Assembly (NCBI GenBank): GCA_015075405.1
Contig: JABTUK010000002.1
Coordinates: 1,798,001-1,862,000, forward strand
DNA length: 64,000 nt
Source of the DNA: Anaerolineales bacterium
Lineage (GTDB): Bacteria; Chloroflexota; Anaerolineae; 4572-78; J111
Direction: 5' to 3'
This document shows positions 23,732 through 31,894 of this stretch, piece after piece; within the stretch, counting starts at the first letter, position 1; every line of letters starts with the position of its first letter. The translations under genes were made by a program, and so were the position numbers. Below the pieces are notes generated by a model. The model ran no database searches. It saw only the letters and a program-made list of their open reading frames with translations, and had not been told where the DNA came from.

Positions 23732-25638
23732 TGGTTTCTCCCGTTCATAGCTATGGCTGCTCCATTTTGGTAGATTTTGCCGGCCAGCTCAGTCAGCAAG
23801 TCCAAGCCTTTGACCTCGTGCGGCAAAAGCGGGATTTGCAAGACCGGAACGTTGAAGCGCTCGCCGATTTCGACCAGGTATTTTTCCTGCATCGCCCGGC
23901 GGGCGCGGCTGAAAGGGGTAGTCGCCTGCTCCGGCGGGATGACCAGGTTGGCGACGACCAGCCCGGTGGGGATGTCGAGCGTGCCCAACTCCCGGCTGGC
24001 GCGATAGGCTTCGATGATGGGGGTGGACTCCGGGTACATGACAAAGGCAAAGGTGCTGCGGTTGGGGTCGCGCATCATGTCGATGACCTGGCCGAAGCGC
24101 TGCTTGGCCACATCGTCGGCGGCTACCGTATCCACCGAGGCAAAAACCTTGACATCCAACTGCTTGCTCCAGTCGAGGGGCAGTTCCAGCAGGCGCAGGG
24201 TGTGGCCGGTGGGAGCGGTGTCGAAAACGATCACCTGCCATTTATCCTGAGAAGCGTAGTCAATGAACTGGTCAAAGGCAGCGATTTCCTCGGTGCAAGG
24301 GGAGTTGAGTTCTTCCTCCATCACCCTGATTGCTTCAACGGGGCGACCTCGCTGGCGGGCGTCGTCCAGGATGCGCTTTTTGTAAACCTCGGCCACGGCC
24401 TTGGGATCAATCTTAGTGGCCCACAGGTTAGGCGCCCCTTCGACCGGGGCGACTTCATCTCCAACCGGCGCGCCCAGTACATCGCCCAGGTGAGCCGCCG
24501 GGTCGGTGGTCAGCAGCAGGGTTTTGTAACCTTGCCGGGCCAGCCAGACGGCGGTCAGACAGGAGGCGACGGTTTTGCCCACGCCGCCCTTGCCGGCAAA
24601 AAATAGGGTGCGGGAGTGGCCATTGGGTAATAAGCGCGGCCAGATAGCCGAGGTTGGATTTTGGATTTTGGATTTACGATTTACGATTTCTACTTCTGTT
24701 GTAGGCGTTGATGTTTCCTTGCGTAAATCCAGGTCAGTTTGACCTTCAAATAACCTCTGGGCCACTTTACGTAAACGAGCTACACCTTTAATTTCGCCGT
24801 CCAGCAGGGACATCCACCGGGTCGGCAGGGGCAATTCCTGCTCGATCTGGGCCAGGTAACCGCTCTGCATCTGCCGCCGCCCGGCAAAGAGGGGGTTGGT
24901 GGCTTCGGCGGAAGGAATAATGCCGTTGACGATGAGTTGATGGGTGTGGATGTCCAGCTTGCCCAGTTCGCCGATGGCCCGCCGGGTCTCCTTGATCGAG
25001 GTGGCCTCGGGTTGGAGGACGAAGATGAAGGTGGTCTGTGCGCCGTTACGTAAGGTACGGACGGCCCGTTCATATTTGTGTTTGGCTTCCTGAATAGCTG
25101 CCGCCGGGCCGATGCAGGTTTGGCCGCTGCCCTGCTCGGCCTCTTCAATAGAGCGGCTCCAGGCTACCGGTAGTTCGATCAGGCGGAGGGTGTGGCCAGT
25201 GGGCGCGGTGTCGAAGATGACGGTATCGAATTGAGCGGGCGGCTGGCCGTTACCATTTTGCCGCGGCAGTTCCAGGAAATCCACAAATCGATCAAAGGCG
25301 GCCACTTCGGCGGTGCAAGGGCCGCTCATCTGCTCTTCCATCACTTGCACCATCTGGGGCGGAAAAGCGGCCCGGAGAGGGGCCATGGCCCGGTCAATAT
25401 ACTCCTGGGTAGCCTGGTCGGGGTCAATCTCCATGGCCCACAGGTTGGGTACATGGTTGATCGCCGTAATTTTGTGGCCGATGGGCTGCTCAAACACGTC
25501 GGCCAGGTTGGAGGCCGGATCGGTGGTGACAATCAGGGTGCGCCGGCCCTCGTCGGCGTGGCGTACGGCGGTGGCGCAGGCCATACTGGTTTTGCCCACG
25601 CCTCCTTTGCCGGAGAAGAAAATGAATTGGCTGGTCAC
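23728..25638 (-). CDS. arsA: arsenite-stimulated ATPase ArsA, two-domain
   Basis: 636 residues with two A-type ATPase halves. P-loops GKGGVGKTS at 10-18 and GKGGVGKTV near 345; switch regions DTAPTGHTLRLIELP and DTAPTGHTLRLLELP. The metalloid-site cysteines equivalent to E. coli Cys113 and Cys422 are present (GPCTAEVAAFD and SPCTEEIAAFD). ArsA energises arsenite export through ArsB or delivers to other pumps; no arsB is found here, though an ArsP-like permease lies at 45134. The linker between halves carries a repeat insertion (24654-24690). ATGA coupling to arsD. Confidence 0.95.
   Translation of the reverse strand: MTSQFIFFSGKGGVGKTSMACATAVRHADEGRRTLIVTTDPASNLADVFEQPIGHKITAINHVPNLWAMEIDPDQATQEYIDRAMAPLRAAFPPQMVQVMEEQMSGPCTAEVAAFDRFVDFLELPRQNGNGQPPAQFDTVIFDTAPTGHTLRLIELPVAWSRSIEEAEQGSGQTCIGPAAAIQEAKHKYERAVRTLRNGAQTTFIFVLQPEATSIKETRRAIGELGKLDIHTHQLIVNGIIPSAEATNPLFAGRRQMQSGYLAQIEQELPLPTRWMSLLDGEIKGVARLRKVAQRLFEGQTDLDLRKETSTPTTEVEIVNRKSKIQNPTSAIWPRLLPNGHSRTLFFAGKGGVGKTVASCLTAVWLARQGYKTLLLTTDPAAHLGDVLGAPVGDEVAPVEGAPNLWATKIDPKAVAEVYKKRILDDARQRGRPVEAIRVMEEELNSPCTEEIAAFDQFIDYASQDKWQVIVFDTAPTGHTLRLLELPLDWSKQLDVKVFASVDTVAADDVAKQRFGQVIDMMRDPNRSTFAFVMYPESTPIIEAYRASRELGTLDIPTGLVVANLVIPPEQATTPFSRARRAMQEKYLVEIGERFNVPVLQIPLLPHEVKGLDLLTELAGKIYQNGAAIAMNGRNQ
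24654..24690. repeat. short repeat inserted in the ArsA linker
   Basis: GGATTTT occurs twice, then ACGATTT twice, giving the protein string NRKSKIQNP between the two ATPase halves. I recognise this phrase as a repeat that turns up in intergenic and linker DNA of some Chloroflexota and cyanobacterial genomes. It keeps the reading frame and falls in a tolerant linker. Confidence 0.5.
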
Positions 25639-26015
25639 GATAAATCCCCCGTCTTGTGGTTCAGTGAACCATTCAAAGCTGCCGTAATTTCGGCCAGGGT
25701 GGGATAAGCTCCGACTTTAATGACCTGGCCCTGCACCAGAGTAAGGGGCAAGGCCTCCATCTGGCGCTCCCGCACCAGGCGCATCACCTCGGCGTTGTTT
25801 AAGAAATTGTGGGGATGGCTGGTCATCTGGTAGCGTTCCACTTTGGCGCCCTCGGCTTTGAGGGCCATTACCATTTCGTTGACGTCCAGCAGAGTTTGAT
25901 CCAAGGCCGGACCACACAAGCCGGTGGGGCAGCACATGGGCGGGTCAAAAAATTCCACCGTACTGCCGGCAAAGCGGCTGGTTGCGGTTTCAAAGAAATT
26001 AACAGTTTCGAGCAT
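25635..26015 (-). CDS. arsD: arsenite metallochaperone ArsD
   Basis: 126 residues. The vicinal cysteines of ArsD are clear in FFDPPMCCPTGLCGP, plus the thioredoxin-like body QMTSHPHNFLNN and LPLTLVQGQVIKVGAYP. ArsD hands arsenite or antimonite to ArsA. The N-terminus is about 20 residues longer than in classic ArsD. GGAGA precedes the ATG; the stop overlaps arsA (ATGA). Confidence 0.92.
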   Translation of the reverse strand: MLETVNFFETATSRFAGSTVEFFDPPMCCPTGLCGPALDQTLLDVNEMVMALKAEGAKVERYQMTSHPHNFLNNAEVMRLVRERQMEALPLTLVQGQVIKVGAYPTLAEITAALNGSLNHKTGDLS

Positions 26016-26054
26016 GATAGTTCGATCTCCTTTGCACTATTTCGGCAAAAAAAT

Positions 26055-26471
26055 TTATGAGTTAAGGCTGAGCGCAACATCTACAGGGTTAGCGGCGTTT
26101 ACCTCAGCCAGATTCGATAAGGCGGCCTGGGGGCCGCAGCAAAATTGACGGGGTTGAATCCGCGCCGGGTTGAAAAAGGCGCTGAAAACTTGATTGAGTT
26201 CGGTCAGCGCCGCCGGGTTGACCGAGTAGTAAATCCAGCGGGCATCGAGGGCGTCCCGTTCCATATCAATCAGGCCGGCCTGGCGCAGCACGTTCAGATG
26301 ATGCGAGACCAGATTGCGGGGCATTCCGAGCAGGTCGCCCAGCTCACAATTACACTGTACCCCCTGCATCAATAGATTAAAGATGCGCAGTCGTTTTGGG
26401 TCGTCGAGTACTTTAAGCCAGTGCCCTAATCGCTGCACTTCATCGGTCGAAATCGGATTAACTATTTCCAT
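26055..26471 (-). CDS. arsR: ArsR-family arsenic-responsive repressor
   Basis: 138 residues from the ATG at 26471. LKVLDDPKRLRIFNLLM, then the helix-3 metal site QCNCELGDLLGM (CxC, as in classic ArsR), the recognition helix NLVSHHLNVLRQAGL and the wing DARWIYYSV. The C-terminus has QFCCGPQ, a motif shared with the other two ArsR proteins at 50207 and 51610. The longer frame to 26564 would translate through the operator, so the shorter start is chosen. It is predicted to repress its own promoter at 26487-26534. Confidence 0.92.
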   Translation of the reverse strand: MEIVNPISTDEVQRLGHWLKVLDDPKRLRIFNLLMQGVQCNCELGDLLGMPRNLVSHHLNVLRQAGLIDMERDALDARWIYYSVNPAALTELNQVFSAFFNPARIQPRQFCCGPQAALSNLAEVNAANPVDVALSLNS

Positions 26472-26486
26472 GATCTGTCCGGCCTC

Positions 26487-26534
26487 ATAGTTCAATTTAA
26501 ATTGAACTATATCTCTTCTAGCAAAATTTGTCAA
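26487..26534 (-). promoter_or_regulatory. arsR promoter with perfect palindromic operator
   Basis: On the minus strand TTGACA (26534-26529), a 17-bp spacer and TATAGT (26511-26506) make a near-consensus promoter. A 24-bp perfect palindrome with half-site ATAGTTCAATTT spans 26487-26510 and overlaps the -10, so a bound repressor would block polymerase. Its core TTCAA-N6-TTGAA is the same as the flanking palindromes of the composite promoters. Confidence 0.8.
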
Positions 26535-26560
26535 AACTGACCCGCCGATTTTATCGCGCT

Positions 26561-27343
26561 TCATAGCGAGACTGATACCGCCTTAACGAAAGTCTCTTGA
26601 TCATAAAATGCGGTCCGCCCAGGCGTCATGGCCGCCGCCGACGGCAGCCCCTCGAACAAATCAGTCAGGTCAGATTGCCACTCCACGGGGCGGACCAGGG
26701 TGAAATATTCGTGGCAGGTCAGGCGAGTCGCTTCCTCCTCCGGCGGGCCGAGATAGGGCGGCTTCTGGCTGGCATGACACTGCATGGCCCGCACTTTGGT
26801 GACCAGATAGTCGCCCACGTCAATGGCTGCCACCGGCCCACCGGCCACTTCCTGGGAGGGCACGACCCCACAGCCCTGCAACGTGGCTGCGGAGGGGGCC
26901 AGGTAGAAGAGTCTCCCCAGTAAGTTAGCCCGGTCAAAAGCCTGAGTGGTAAAGCGATGAATGGCCAGGTGATCGGGGTGAGCAGAGATACCATCCGGAC
27001 CAAAGGTGATGACGGCCTGCGGTTGAATTTCGCCCATCGCTTTCACCAGTTGTCCGATGACATCTTCCGGGTCCGCCTGGGCTAATTGACCATCGGGGTA
27101 GCCCAGAAATCTAACCTCGGCCAAACCCAGCGCAGCGGCGGCAGCGCGGAGTTCGCGCTGGCGCAGTTGGCCGGTGGCCTCCGGCGACAAACCCGGAATA
27201 CCGGCCTCGCCACGAGTAGCGCAAATGAGGCTGACGCGCACGCCTTCAGCCGCGTATTTGGCCAGCGTGCCGCCTATCGGGAAGCTTTCGTCGTCCGGGT
27301 GGGCCAGGACAACCAGTAAAGAACGAGGTGTTGGAGTTATCAT
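26561..27343 (-). CDS. PIG-L family N-acetylglucosamine deacetylase-like hydrolase
   Basis: 260 residues. The zinc motifs of the LmbE/PIG-L family are visible: AHPDDES near the N-terminus and SAHPDHLAIHR mid-protein. Members deacetylate GlcNAc-inositol or GlcNAc-malate (mycothiol, bacillithiol) or hydrolyse thiol conjugates. Here, leading an ars operon, a role in low-molecular-weight thiol synthesis or metalloid-thiol conjugates is plausible but unproven. The ATG at 27343 is chosen; the open frame from 27376 would start inside the operator. Confidence 0.85.
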   Translation of the reverse strand: MITPTPRSLLVVLAHPDDESFPIGGTLAKYAAEGVRVSLICATRGEAGIPGLSPEATGQLRQRELRAAAAALGLAEVRFLGYPDGQLAQADPEDVIGQLVKAMGEIQPQAVITFGPDGISAHPDHLAIHRFTTQAFDRANLLGRLFYLAPSAATLQGCGVVPSQEVAGGPVAAIDVGDYLVTKVRAMQCHASQKPPYLGPPEEEATRLTCHEYFTLVRPVEWQSDLTDLFEGLPSAAAMTPGRTAFYDQETFVKAVSVSL

Positions 27344-27371
27344 TGCTATACCTGTCACTGTTGTCATCCAG

Positions 27372-27488
27372 TTCAATCTGCATTGAACTACTAATCATAG
27401 GGCAGTATAGCTTATTAAACTTCTACAAACCAGTGACATTTATCCTGTAAGACAGTGATACATGTCACGTAGTTCAACATAGATTGAA
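27372..27488 (-). promoter_or_regulatory. composite promoter 3 for the PIG-L/ars operon
   Basis: Palindrome TTCAA-N6-TTGAA (27372-27387), minus-strand -10 TATACT (27404-27409), dyad GTGACATTTATCCT (27433-27446), dyad GTGATACATGTCAC (27455-27468), palindrome TTCAA-N6-TTGAA (27473-27488). Dyads 22 bp apart, proximal dyad to -10 30.5 bp, palindromes 101 bp apart. The predicted RNA starts near 27397 and the inner palindrome lies in its leader. Confidence 0.75.
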
Positions 27489-27516
27489 GTGTAAGAAAAT
27501 GAGGGTCTCAGATAAC

Positions 27517-27557
27517 AAAAACAGTAGCGAGAAAGTGAGCCTCTCGCTACTGTTTTT
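27517..27557. terminator. bidirectional intrinsic terminator
   Basis: AAAAACAGTAGCGAGA pairs perfectly with TCTCGCTACTGTTTTT around a nine-base loop, with T runs in both directions. It closes the molybdoenzyme operon ending at 27563 and insulates composite promoter 3. Confidence 0.85.
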
Positions 27558-27562
27558 AATCG

Positions 27563-27820
27563 CTACCCGCCACCGCGGAGGGTTTTCCAGTGGAGTTTTT
27601 CCAACATGGCGGCAATGGCGGTTTCATCGCCGGAAAATTCCACCTCTATCCGGCCTACCACCAGTGAGCCAATTTTCACAGATTCGCTTTTTTTGACCGC
27701 TGCCTGCCACCCGTCGGCCACCAAAAGGTTTTCGGCGGTTTCGGTAGCGCCCAGATCGGTCAAATAGGCTTTCATCGCCCACAGGGGAACGCCAAAGGTA
27801 AGCTTCACCTCAGCCCCCAC
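27563..27820 (-). CDS. small conserved protein next to MoaD (DUF1952-like?)
   Basis: 85 residues: VKLTFGVPLWAMKAYLTDL, ENLLVADGWQAAVKK, IGSLVVGRIEVEFSGDE. It looks like a compact alpha/beta fold of the kind seen beside MoaD genes in Thermus (DUF1952), an assignment I hold loosely. Start codon GTG at 27820, overlapping the MoaD-like gene by 11 bp, so the two are translated together. Function unknown. Confidence 0.6.
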   Translation of the reverse strand: MGAEVKLTFGVPLWAMKAYLTDLGATETAENLLVADGWQAAVKKSESVKIGSLVVGRIEVEFSGDETAIAAMLEKLHWKTLRGGG

Positions 27821-28085
27821 CCACCGGCGGAAAGATGCGAATGGTATCTTTGGCGGTTAGCCTGGTCTCCAGGCCATTGAGATAGCGCATATCGCGGCCA
27901 TTGACCAGGATGTGAACAGCGGGATGGAGTTCATCTTCGTTGAGAGCCAACTTGGGGCGCAGCTCGGGGTATCGGGCGCATAATTCTTGTAACATCTGGC
28001 CTACAGTTAATTCCGGCCCATCGTTGAGTTGGACGCTTGGGCCACCCACGACATCGCGGAGGGTTGCATAAACTTTGATTTCCAT
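27810..28085 (-). CDS. MoaD/ThiS-like ubiquitin-fold sulfur carrier
   Basis: 91 residues with a beta-grasp layout (EIKVYATLRDVVG, LTVGQMLQEL, VHILVNGRDM, DTIRIFPPVGGG). The C-terminus ends in Gly-Gly-Gly immediately before the stop, giving the Gly-Gly needed for thiocarboxylation. It supplies sulfur for molybdopterin or acts as a modifier. No MoaE is adjacent. Placed at the end of the second molybdoenzyme operon. Confidence 0.85.
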   Translation of the reverse strand: MEIKVYATLRDVVGGPSVQLNDGPELTVGQMLQELCARYPELRPKLALNEDELHPAVHILVNGRDMRYLNGLETRLTAKDTIRIFPPVGGG

Positions 28086-28092
28086 AAAATAA

Positions 28093-28144
28093 TTTCCTGA
28101 GGGTTCGCTGATTAATGGTTATTTTAAGTGAACCCGCCAGGAAA
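28093..28144. repeat. intercistronic inverted repeat
   Basis: TTTCCTG-A-GGGTTC pairs with GAACCC-G-CCAGGAAA around a 23-base loop. It lies between the cytochrome c and MoaD-like genes. Without a T tract it is more likely a processing or stability element than a terminator. Confidence 0.5.
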
Positions 28145-28213
28145 GCAAGTGTGGTGTAAAATCCCTTCTGATCCAACTGGCCCTACTCAAGAAAGCTCCG
28201 GCAACAGCCAGGA

Positions 28214-28588
28214 TCACGGGGCCGGCAATGACCGGAGGTAAGCAATGATGTCGGCCAGTTGTTGCTCATCAAGCATCTGCTCGCTGAAGGCGGGCATAGG
28301 CTGGCGGCCGGCGCGCACCACGAAGACAATTGTCTCGTCATCGGCGTAACGCACTTTGAAGTCCGCGGTGTTCTGCGCCGGGCCGATGTTGGCTGCCGGG
28401 GTGTGACAACCGTAACATTTTGAGCGATAGAGGGCCTCGCCGCGGGCTGGATCACCCGGTCCAAGCTGCGGCTCGATAAACTCTGGGCCGATGGGCTTTT
28501 CCACAAAGCCGGTGACAAAGGGTTGAATTAGACTGAGCAAGCTTAACAGCGGGATAAGGACCAGCACAGAGATAACGTAAAAGCGCAT
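28214..28588 (-). CDS. membrane-anchored monohaem cytochrome c
   Basis: 124 residues. An N-terminal uncleaved hydrophobic segment (2-25) exports and anchors the protein; the haem site is CYGCH at 58-62 and the likely axial Met is in RQPMPAF near 99. The fold is that of a class I c-type domain as in CccA. It may carry electrons to or from the molybdopterin enzyme encoded upstream. The start at 28588 follows AAAGAGGT; a further ATG at 28618 overlaps the TorD stop (ATGA). Confidence 0.88.
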   Translation of the reverse strand: MRFYVISVLVLIPLLSLLSLIQPFVTGFVEKPIGPEFIEPQLGPGDPARGEALYRSKCYGCHTPAANIGPAQNTADFKVRYADDETIVFVVRAGRQPMPAFSEQMLDEQQLADIIAYLRSLPAP

Positions 28589-28614
28589 AGCAATATACCT
28601 CTTTTCCCACAAAG

Positions 28615-29190
28615 TCAACGATCTTCAACAGGCTTGATTTCGGACTCAATAAAGGCCAGGGTAACATTGGCCAGGTCGCGATAGACGGGGTGGGCCTCGC
28701 TCTGGGATAGGCGAGCGACGAAGCGCGGCAGCCACGGCCACAGGTGATCGCGCAAGAATACCTGTTGGCGGTCGCGCCACGCGGCGGCTTCCTCCGGCTC
28801 ACCCCGTCTGGCGGCGTCGGCCTCGCGGCCGCATAGGTGCTGCATGAATTGCAGTTCCAGGGCCAGATGGTCGGGCACACGCGGCTGGCCAGGAGCGATT
28901 TCCAGGCCAGCCTGGTTGTAAAGAGCCTCGACGACAGTTGCCTCTCGGCCCCACAACTGCGGCTTGCCGTTGCGCGGCGGGTCGAGATAGACCGAGGCAT
29001 ACGGCGGCGCGTACCCGGCTCCCGGCCCGACAAGCAGGCGGGTATAGGCCCGGCGCAATTCGTCTAGCGACGCAGGAATCACATGTGGCAAGGTCGTTGC
29101 CACCGTTGCCATCAATTCGGGCGTAGGTGGATCGCCGAAGGCGGCGGCGAGAAAGTTATAGAGCGAGGCGCGAGCCAAAGCAGTTTCCAT
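28615..29190 (-). CDS. TorD/DmsD-family chaperone, third copy
   Basis: 191 residues: RASLYNFLAAAFGDPP, RAYTRLLVGPGAGYAPPYASVYLD, and DHLALELQFMQHLCGRE are typical of TorD. Located 95 bp after the catalytic subunit gene with a stable hairpin in between. Presumed chaperone of the enzyme at 29286-31877. Confidence 0.88.
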   Translation of the reverse strand: METALARASLYNFLAAAFGDPPTPELMATVATTLPHVIPASLDELRRAYTRLLVGPGAGYAPPYASVYLDPPRNGKPQLWGREATVVEALYNQAGLEIAPGQPRVPDHLALELQFMQHLCGREADAARRGEPEEAAAWRDRQQVFLRDHLWPWLPRFVARLSQSEAHPVYRDLANVTLAFIESEIKPVEDR

Positions 29191-29231
29191 AAATCAGTGC
29201 TCCCGTACCAAGGATGAGGCGTCAGGTATTG

Positions 29232-29268
29232 GGTGTCAGGTGTCACGAATTGCTTGACACCTGACACC
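29232..29268. repeat. intercistronic hairpin, 14-bp perfect stem
   Basis: GGTGTCAGGTGTCA pairs perfectly with TGACACCTGACACC around a nine-base loop, between the catalytic subunit and TorD genes. The arms are themselves built of GTGTCAG repeats, and a further TGTCAGG unit lies just before. No T tract, so probably mRNA processing or differential expression. Confidence 0.6.
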
Positions 29269-29285
29269 TGGCACTTGACACACAT

Positions 29286-31877
29286 TTATGCCTTGTAGAC
29301 TTTCACACATACTTCTTTGTGCAGGGCCATCCCTGAAAGTGGGTCGCTGACGGTCTTGTTAAACATTCCGTCCACCGTGCCTTTGCCGTTGGCGATGTGG
29401 CCGAGCGCCCAGTGGCCGAAGCCGTGCTGCCAGCCGACAACTTCGGGATGGATGCCCTGGGTCACGCGGGCGATGGCTCTGGCTTTAGCGTAGGGGGACT
29501 CGACCCAGATTTCGTCGCCGTCTTTTACTCCCAGGCTTTCCGCCGTAACGGCGTTGATCGCCAGGCGATTCCAGCCGACCAGTTCAACCAGCCAGGGGTT
29601 ATTTTGGGTGCGCGAGTGGGTATGGCTGGCTTCCTTCCAGTTGATCAGGTACAGGGGGAATTCGGCGGAGGGGAACCAGTTGCGGGGGGTGTAGACCGGC
29701 TGCGCCTCCACCGGGGCGCCGTTCCGATCTTTTTTGGCCGCGGCCTGGGCCGAGGTGAACTCAATCAGTCGGGATGGTGTGTTCCAGCCTTTAATAAATT
29801 TATCCTCGCGCAGAAAGCCTTTGCCCTTGCCTTCCGCATCCTTGAGAATCCCTTTGGCGTCCAGGAAGCCCCACAGTTTGCCGTCCTTATCGAGGATGAC
29901 CTGCTGCAGGGTGTCGTCCATCTGCGCGTCGGCGGGAATTTCCAGCACTGAGCCATCCGGCTTGAAGGCCGCGTCTACGCCGTTGCGGAAGCCAAGTATG
30001 ATCTTGCCGTCGGCCGATTTGATGATGACCCAGCCGGTTCTGACCTGGGCGCCATCCGGTAGATGAACTTCATCTTTGAACTTCTCGTAGCGCGTTCCTA
30101 CCGAGTCAACCCACACTGCACCGGGCTGTTTTTTCAACTCCTCCAGCGACATTTTCGGGCCGCCGTTTAACAATTGCTCCGAAAGATACTCTTCGTACCA
30201 GGTTTTGGTACTGGCCACCGGCTGGCCGGAAATCCGCCCCACATTGAAGAAGTCGTTGCCATCGGCATCCTTCAAGCCCATCCGGCGGGCCACTTCAACG
30301 ACAAACTCGTACTCCGGCAGCTGCCCGAAAATCGGCTCAACTACCGGTTGGCGTAGTGAAACGCTGGTCCAGGTGACCCAGTTGGTAGTGAGATCGTAGC
30401 GTTCGAGGTAGTTTGTGCCGGGGATGACGATGTCGGCCAGTTGGGCCGTCTCTGAGAGCATTGTGTCCACGACGACCAGGAACTCCAATTTCTTCAGGGC
30501 CTCGACGACGGTGTCCGTACCCGGCACTGATAGAACCAGGTTCTGGAAAATAACCAGGCCCATTTTGGGCGTGTATGCCGCCGTGCCATCAGCGATGGCC
30601 TGGAGTACCTCCGTGTAAACGCCCGAACTGTGACCGAAGGGATACAGGTTTAGATTGTCCAGACGGGGTTGTTCGATCTTCGGCCCATGAACCTTCTGAT
30701 GAGCCGGCCCTTTGCGCTCCGGGTTCATCATCCCGCCGGGGCGGTCAATGTTGCCAAGCAGAGCGTTGAGCAGGGTAATGGCCCGCCCACCCTGGACGGC
30801 ATTGGAGTGCTGCCCTGGCCCCGACCAGGTATCGGCCACCGCCGGTCGCAGGTTGGCCATATCGCGGGCCATGCGGCGGATGGTGGCGGCAGGCACATCA
30901 GTAATTTGCTCGGCCCATTCGGGCGTTTTGTCGGCCACAAAGGCGGCAAATTCGTCAAAGCCGACCGTCCAGGTTTCGACAAAGTCGTGGTCGTACAAGT
31001 CCCATTTGATCAGCAGATGGGCCAGGGCCAGAGCCAGGGCGCCGTCGGTGGCGGGGCGGATAGGAACCCATTCATGGGCGCGGGCGGCGGTCTGGCTCAG
31101 ATACGGGTCCACCACCACAAATTTGGCTCCATTTTCGATAGCGCGGGTGAAGATGCGCGGCAGGTGGCTCCACTTGGTGGCCGAGAGCGGATTCCAGCCA
31201 AAGAGCAGGATATAGCGGGCGTTAGCAAAGTCGCCTAACGGCCGCTCATCACCCATCACTAACTTGAACGAGGCCTTGCGGCTCACGTCACACAGGTTGG
31301 AGTGATTATAATAATTGGGTGTGCCATACATCTCGGCGAAATCTTTTTGAATATCCACAAAGGAGTGATCTTCGGAAAACCAGATGAGTTTGTGAGCCTC
31401 GCCGGCATCATGCAGCTCTTTGAGTTTGCCGGCGATGGTGTTCAATGCCTCATCCCACGAAATTGCTTCCCAGCCCGGGTCAACCCCCGGCCCTTTGTCG
31501 GGGTTGGTGCGCTTAAGCGGGGTCTTAACCCGGTCAGGATCATACAGAGCCATCGGCCCGGAGTTGCCCTTGGGGCACATAGCCGCGCCGTCGGTGTTCT
31601 TCCAGCGCCAGAAGTCGGTGGAAATGTTGGCCACGCCAATCGGGTTATCGGGATTCGGTTCGATTTTCAACACCCGCCCGTTGTCCACCCGCACCAGGAT
31701 GCCGGTCTGCCCACCGCACATATTGCATGCGGTCGGGATCCAGGTTCCGGCCGGAGGTTGAACCGGCGCTGCCGCCCGGCTAGATTGGAAGGGGATGAAG
31801 CGGCTGCCGAGGGCCACGGCCCCCCCGGTCAAAGCAGCCAGTTTGATAAAGTCACGGCGAGTCAATTGAGTGGTCAT
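29286..31877 (-). CDS. molybdopterin oxidoreductase catalytic subunit 2
   Basis: 863 residues from the ATG at 31877 (AGAGGTAGGAACAACA upstream). Twin-arginine signal TRRDFIKLAALTGGA at 6-20. The N-terminal cluster motif reads C51-NM-C54-GGQ-T58...C101: the third ligand, normally cysteine, is threonine. The likely metal ligand is C196 in HSNLCDVSRK. Pterin-binding strings VDPYLSQTAARAHEWVPIR and C-terminal WQHGFGHWALGH are intact. It belongs with the PsrA/PhsA/TtrA group; the substrate is unknown. Encoded with a ferredoxin, NrfD, TorD and cytochrome c. Confidence 0.9.
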   Translation of the reverse strand: MTTQLTRRDFIKLAALTGGAVALGSRFIPFQSSRAAAPVQPPAGTWIPTACNMCGGQTGILVRVDNGRVLKIEPNPDNPIGVANISTDFWRWKNTDGAAMCPKGNSGPMALYDPDRVKTPLKRTNPDKGPGVDPGWEAISWDEALNTIAGKLKELHDAGEAHKLIWFSEDHSFVDIQKDFAEMYGTPNYYNHSNLCDVSRKASFKLVMGDERPLGDFANARYILLFGWNPLSATKWSHLPRIFTRAIENGAKFVVVDPYLSQTAARAHEWVPIRPATDGALALALAHLLIKWDLYDHDFVETWTVGFDEFAAFVADKTPEWAEQITDVPAATIRRMARDMANLRPAVADTWSGPGQHSNAVQGGRAITLLNALLGNIDRPGGMMNPERKGPAHQKVHGPKIEQPRLDNLNLYPFGHSSGVYTEVLQAIADGTAAYTPKMGLVIFQNLVLSVPGTDTVVEALKKLEFLVVVDTMLSETAQLADIVIPGTNYLERYDLTTNWVTWTSVSLRQPVVEPIFGQLPEYEFVVEVARRMGLKDADGNDFFNVGRISGQPVASTKTWYEEYLSEQLLNGGPKMSLEELKKQPGAVWVDSVGTRYEKFKDEVHLPDGAQVRTGWVIIKSADGKIILGFRNGVDAAFKPDGSVLEIPADAQMDDTLQQVILDKDGKLWGFLDAKGILKDAEGKGKGFLREDKFIKGWNTPSRLIEFTSAQAAAKKDRNGAPVEAQPVYTPRNWFPSAEFPLYLINWKEASHTHSRTQNNPWLVELVGWNRLAINAVTAESLGVKDGDEIWVESPYAKARAIARVTQGIHPEVVGWQHGFGHWALGHIANGKGTVDGMFNKTVSDPLSGMALHKEVCVKVYKA

Positions 31878-31894
31878 TGTTGTTCCTACCTCTT

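Noticed and set aside
23728..25638. nitrogenase iron protein or ParA
   Set aside because: The two-half arrangement, DTAPTGHTLRLL switch and the GPCT/SPCT cysteines fit ArsA, and arsD and arsR are adjacent.
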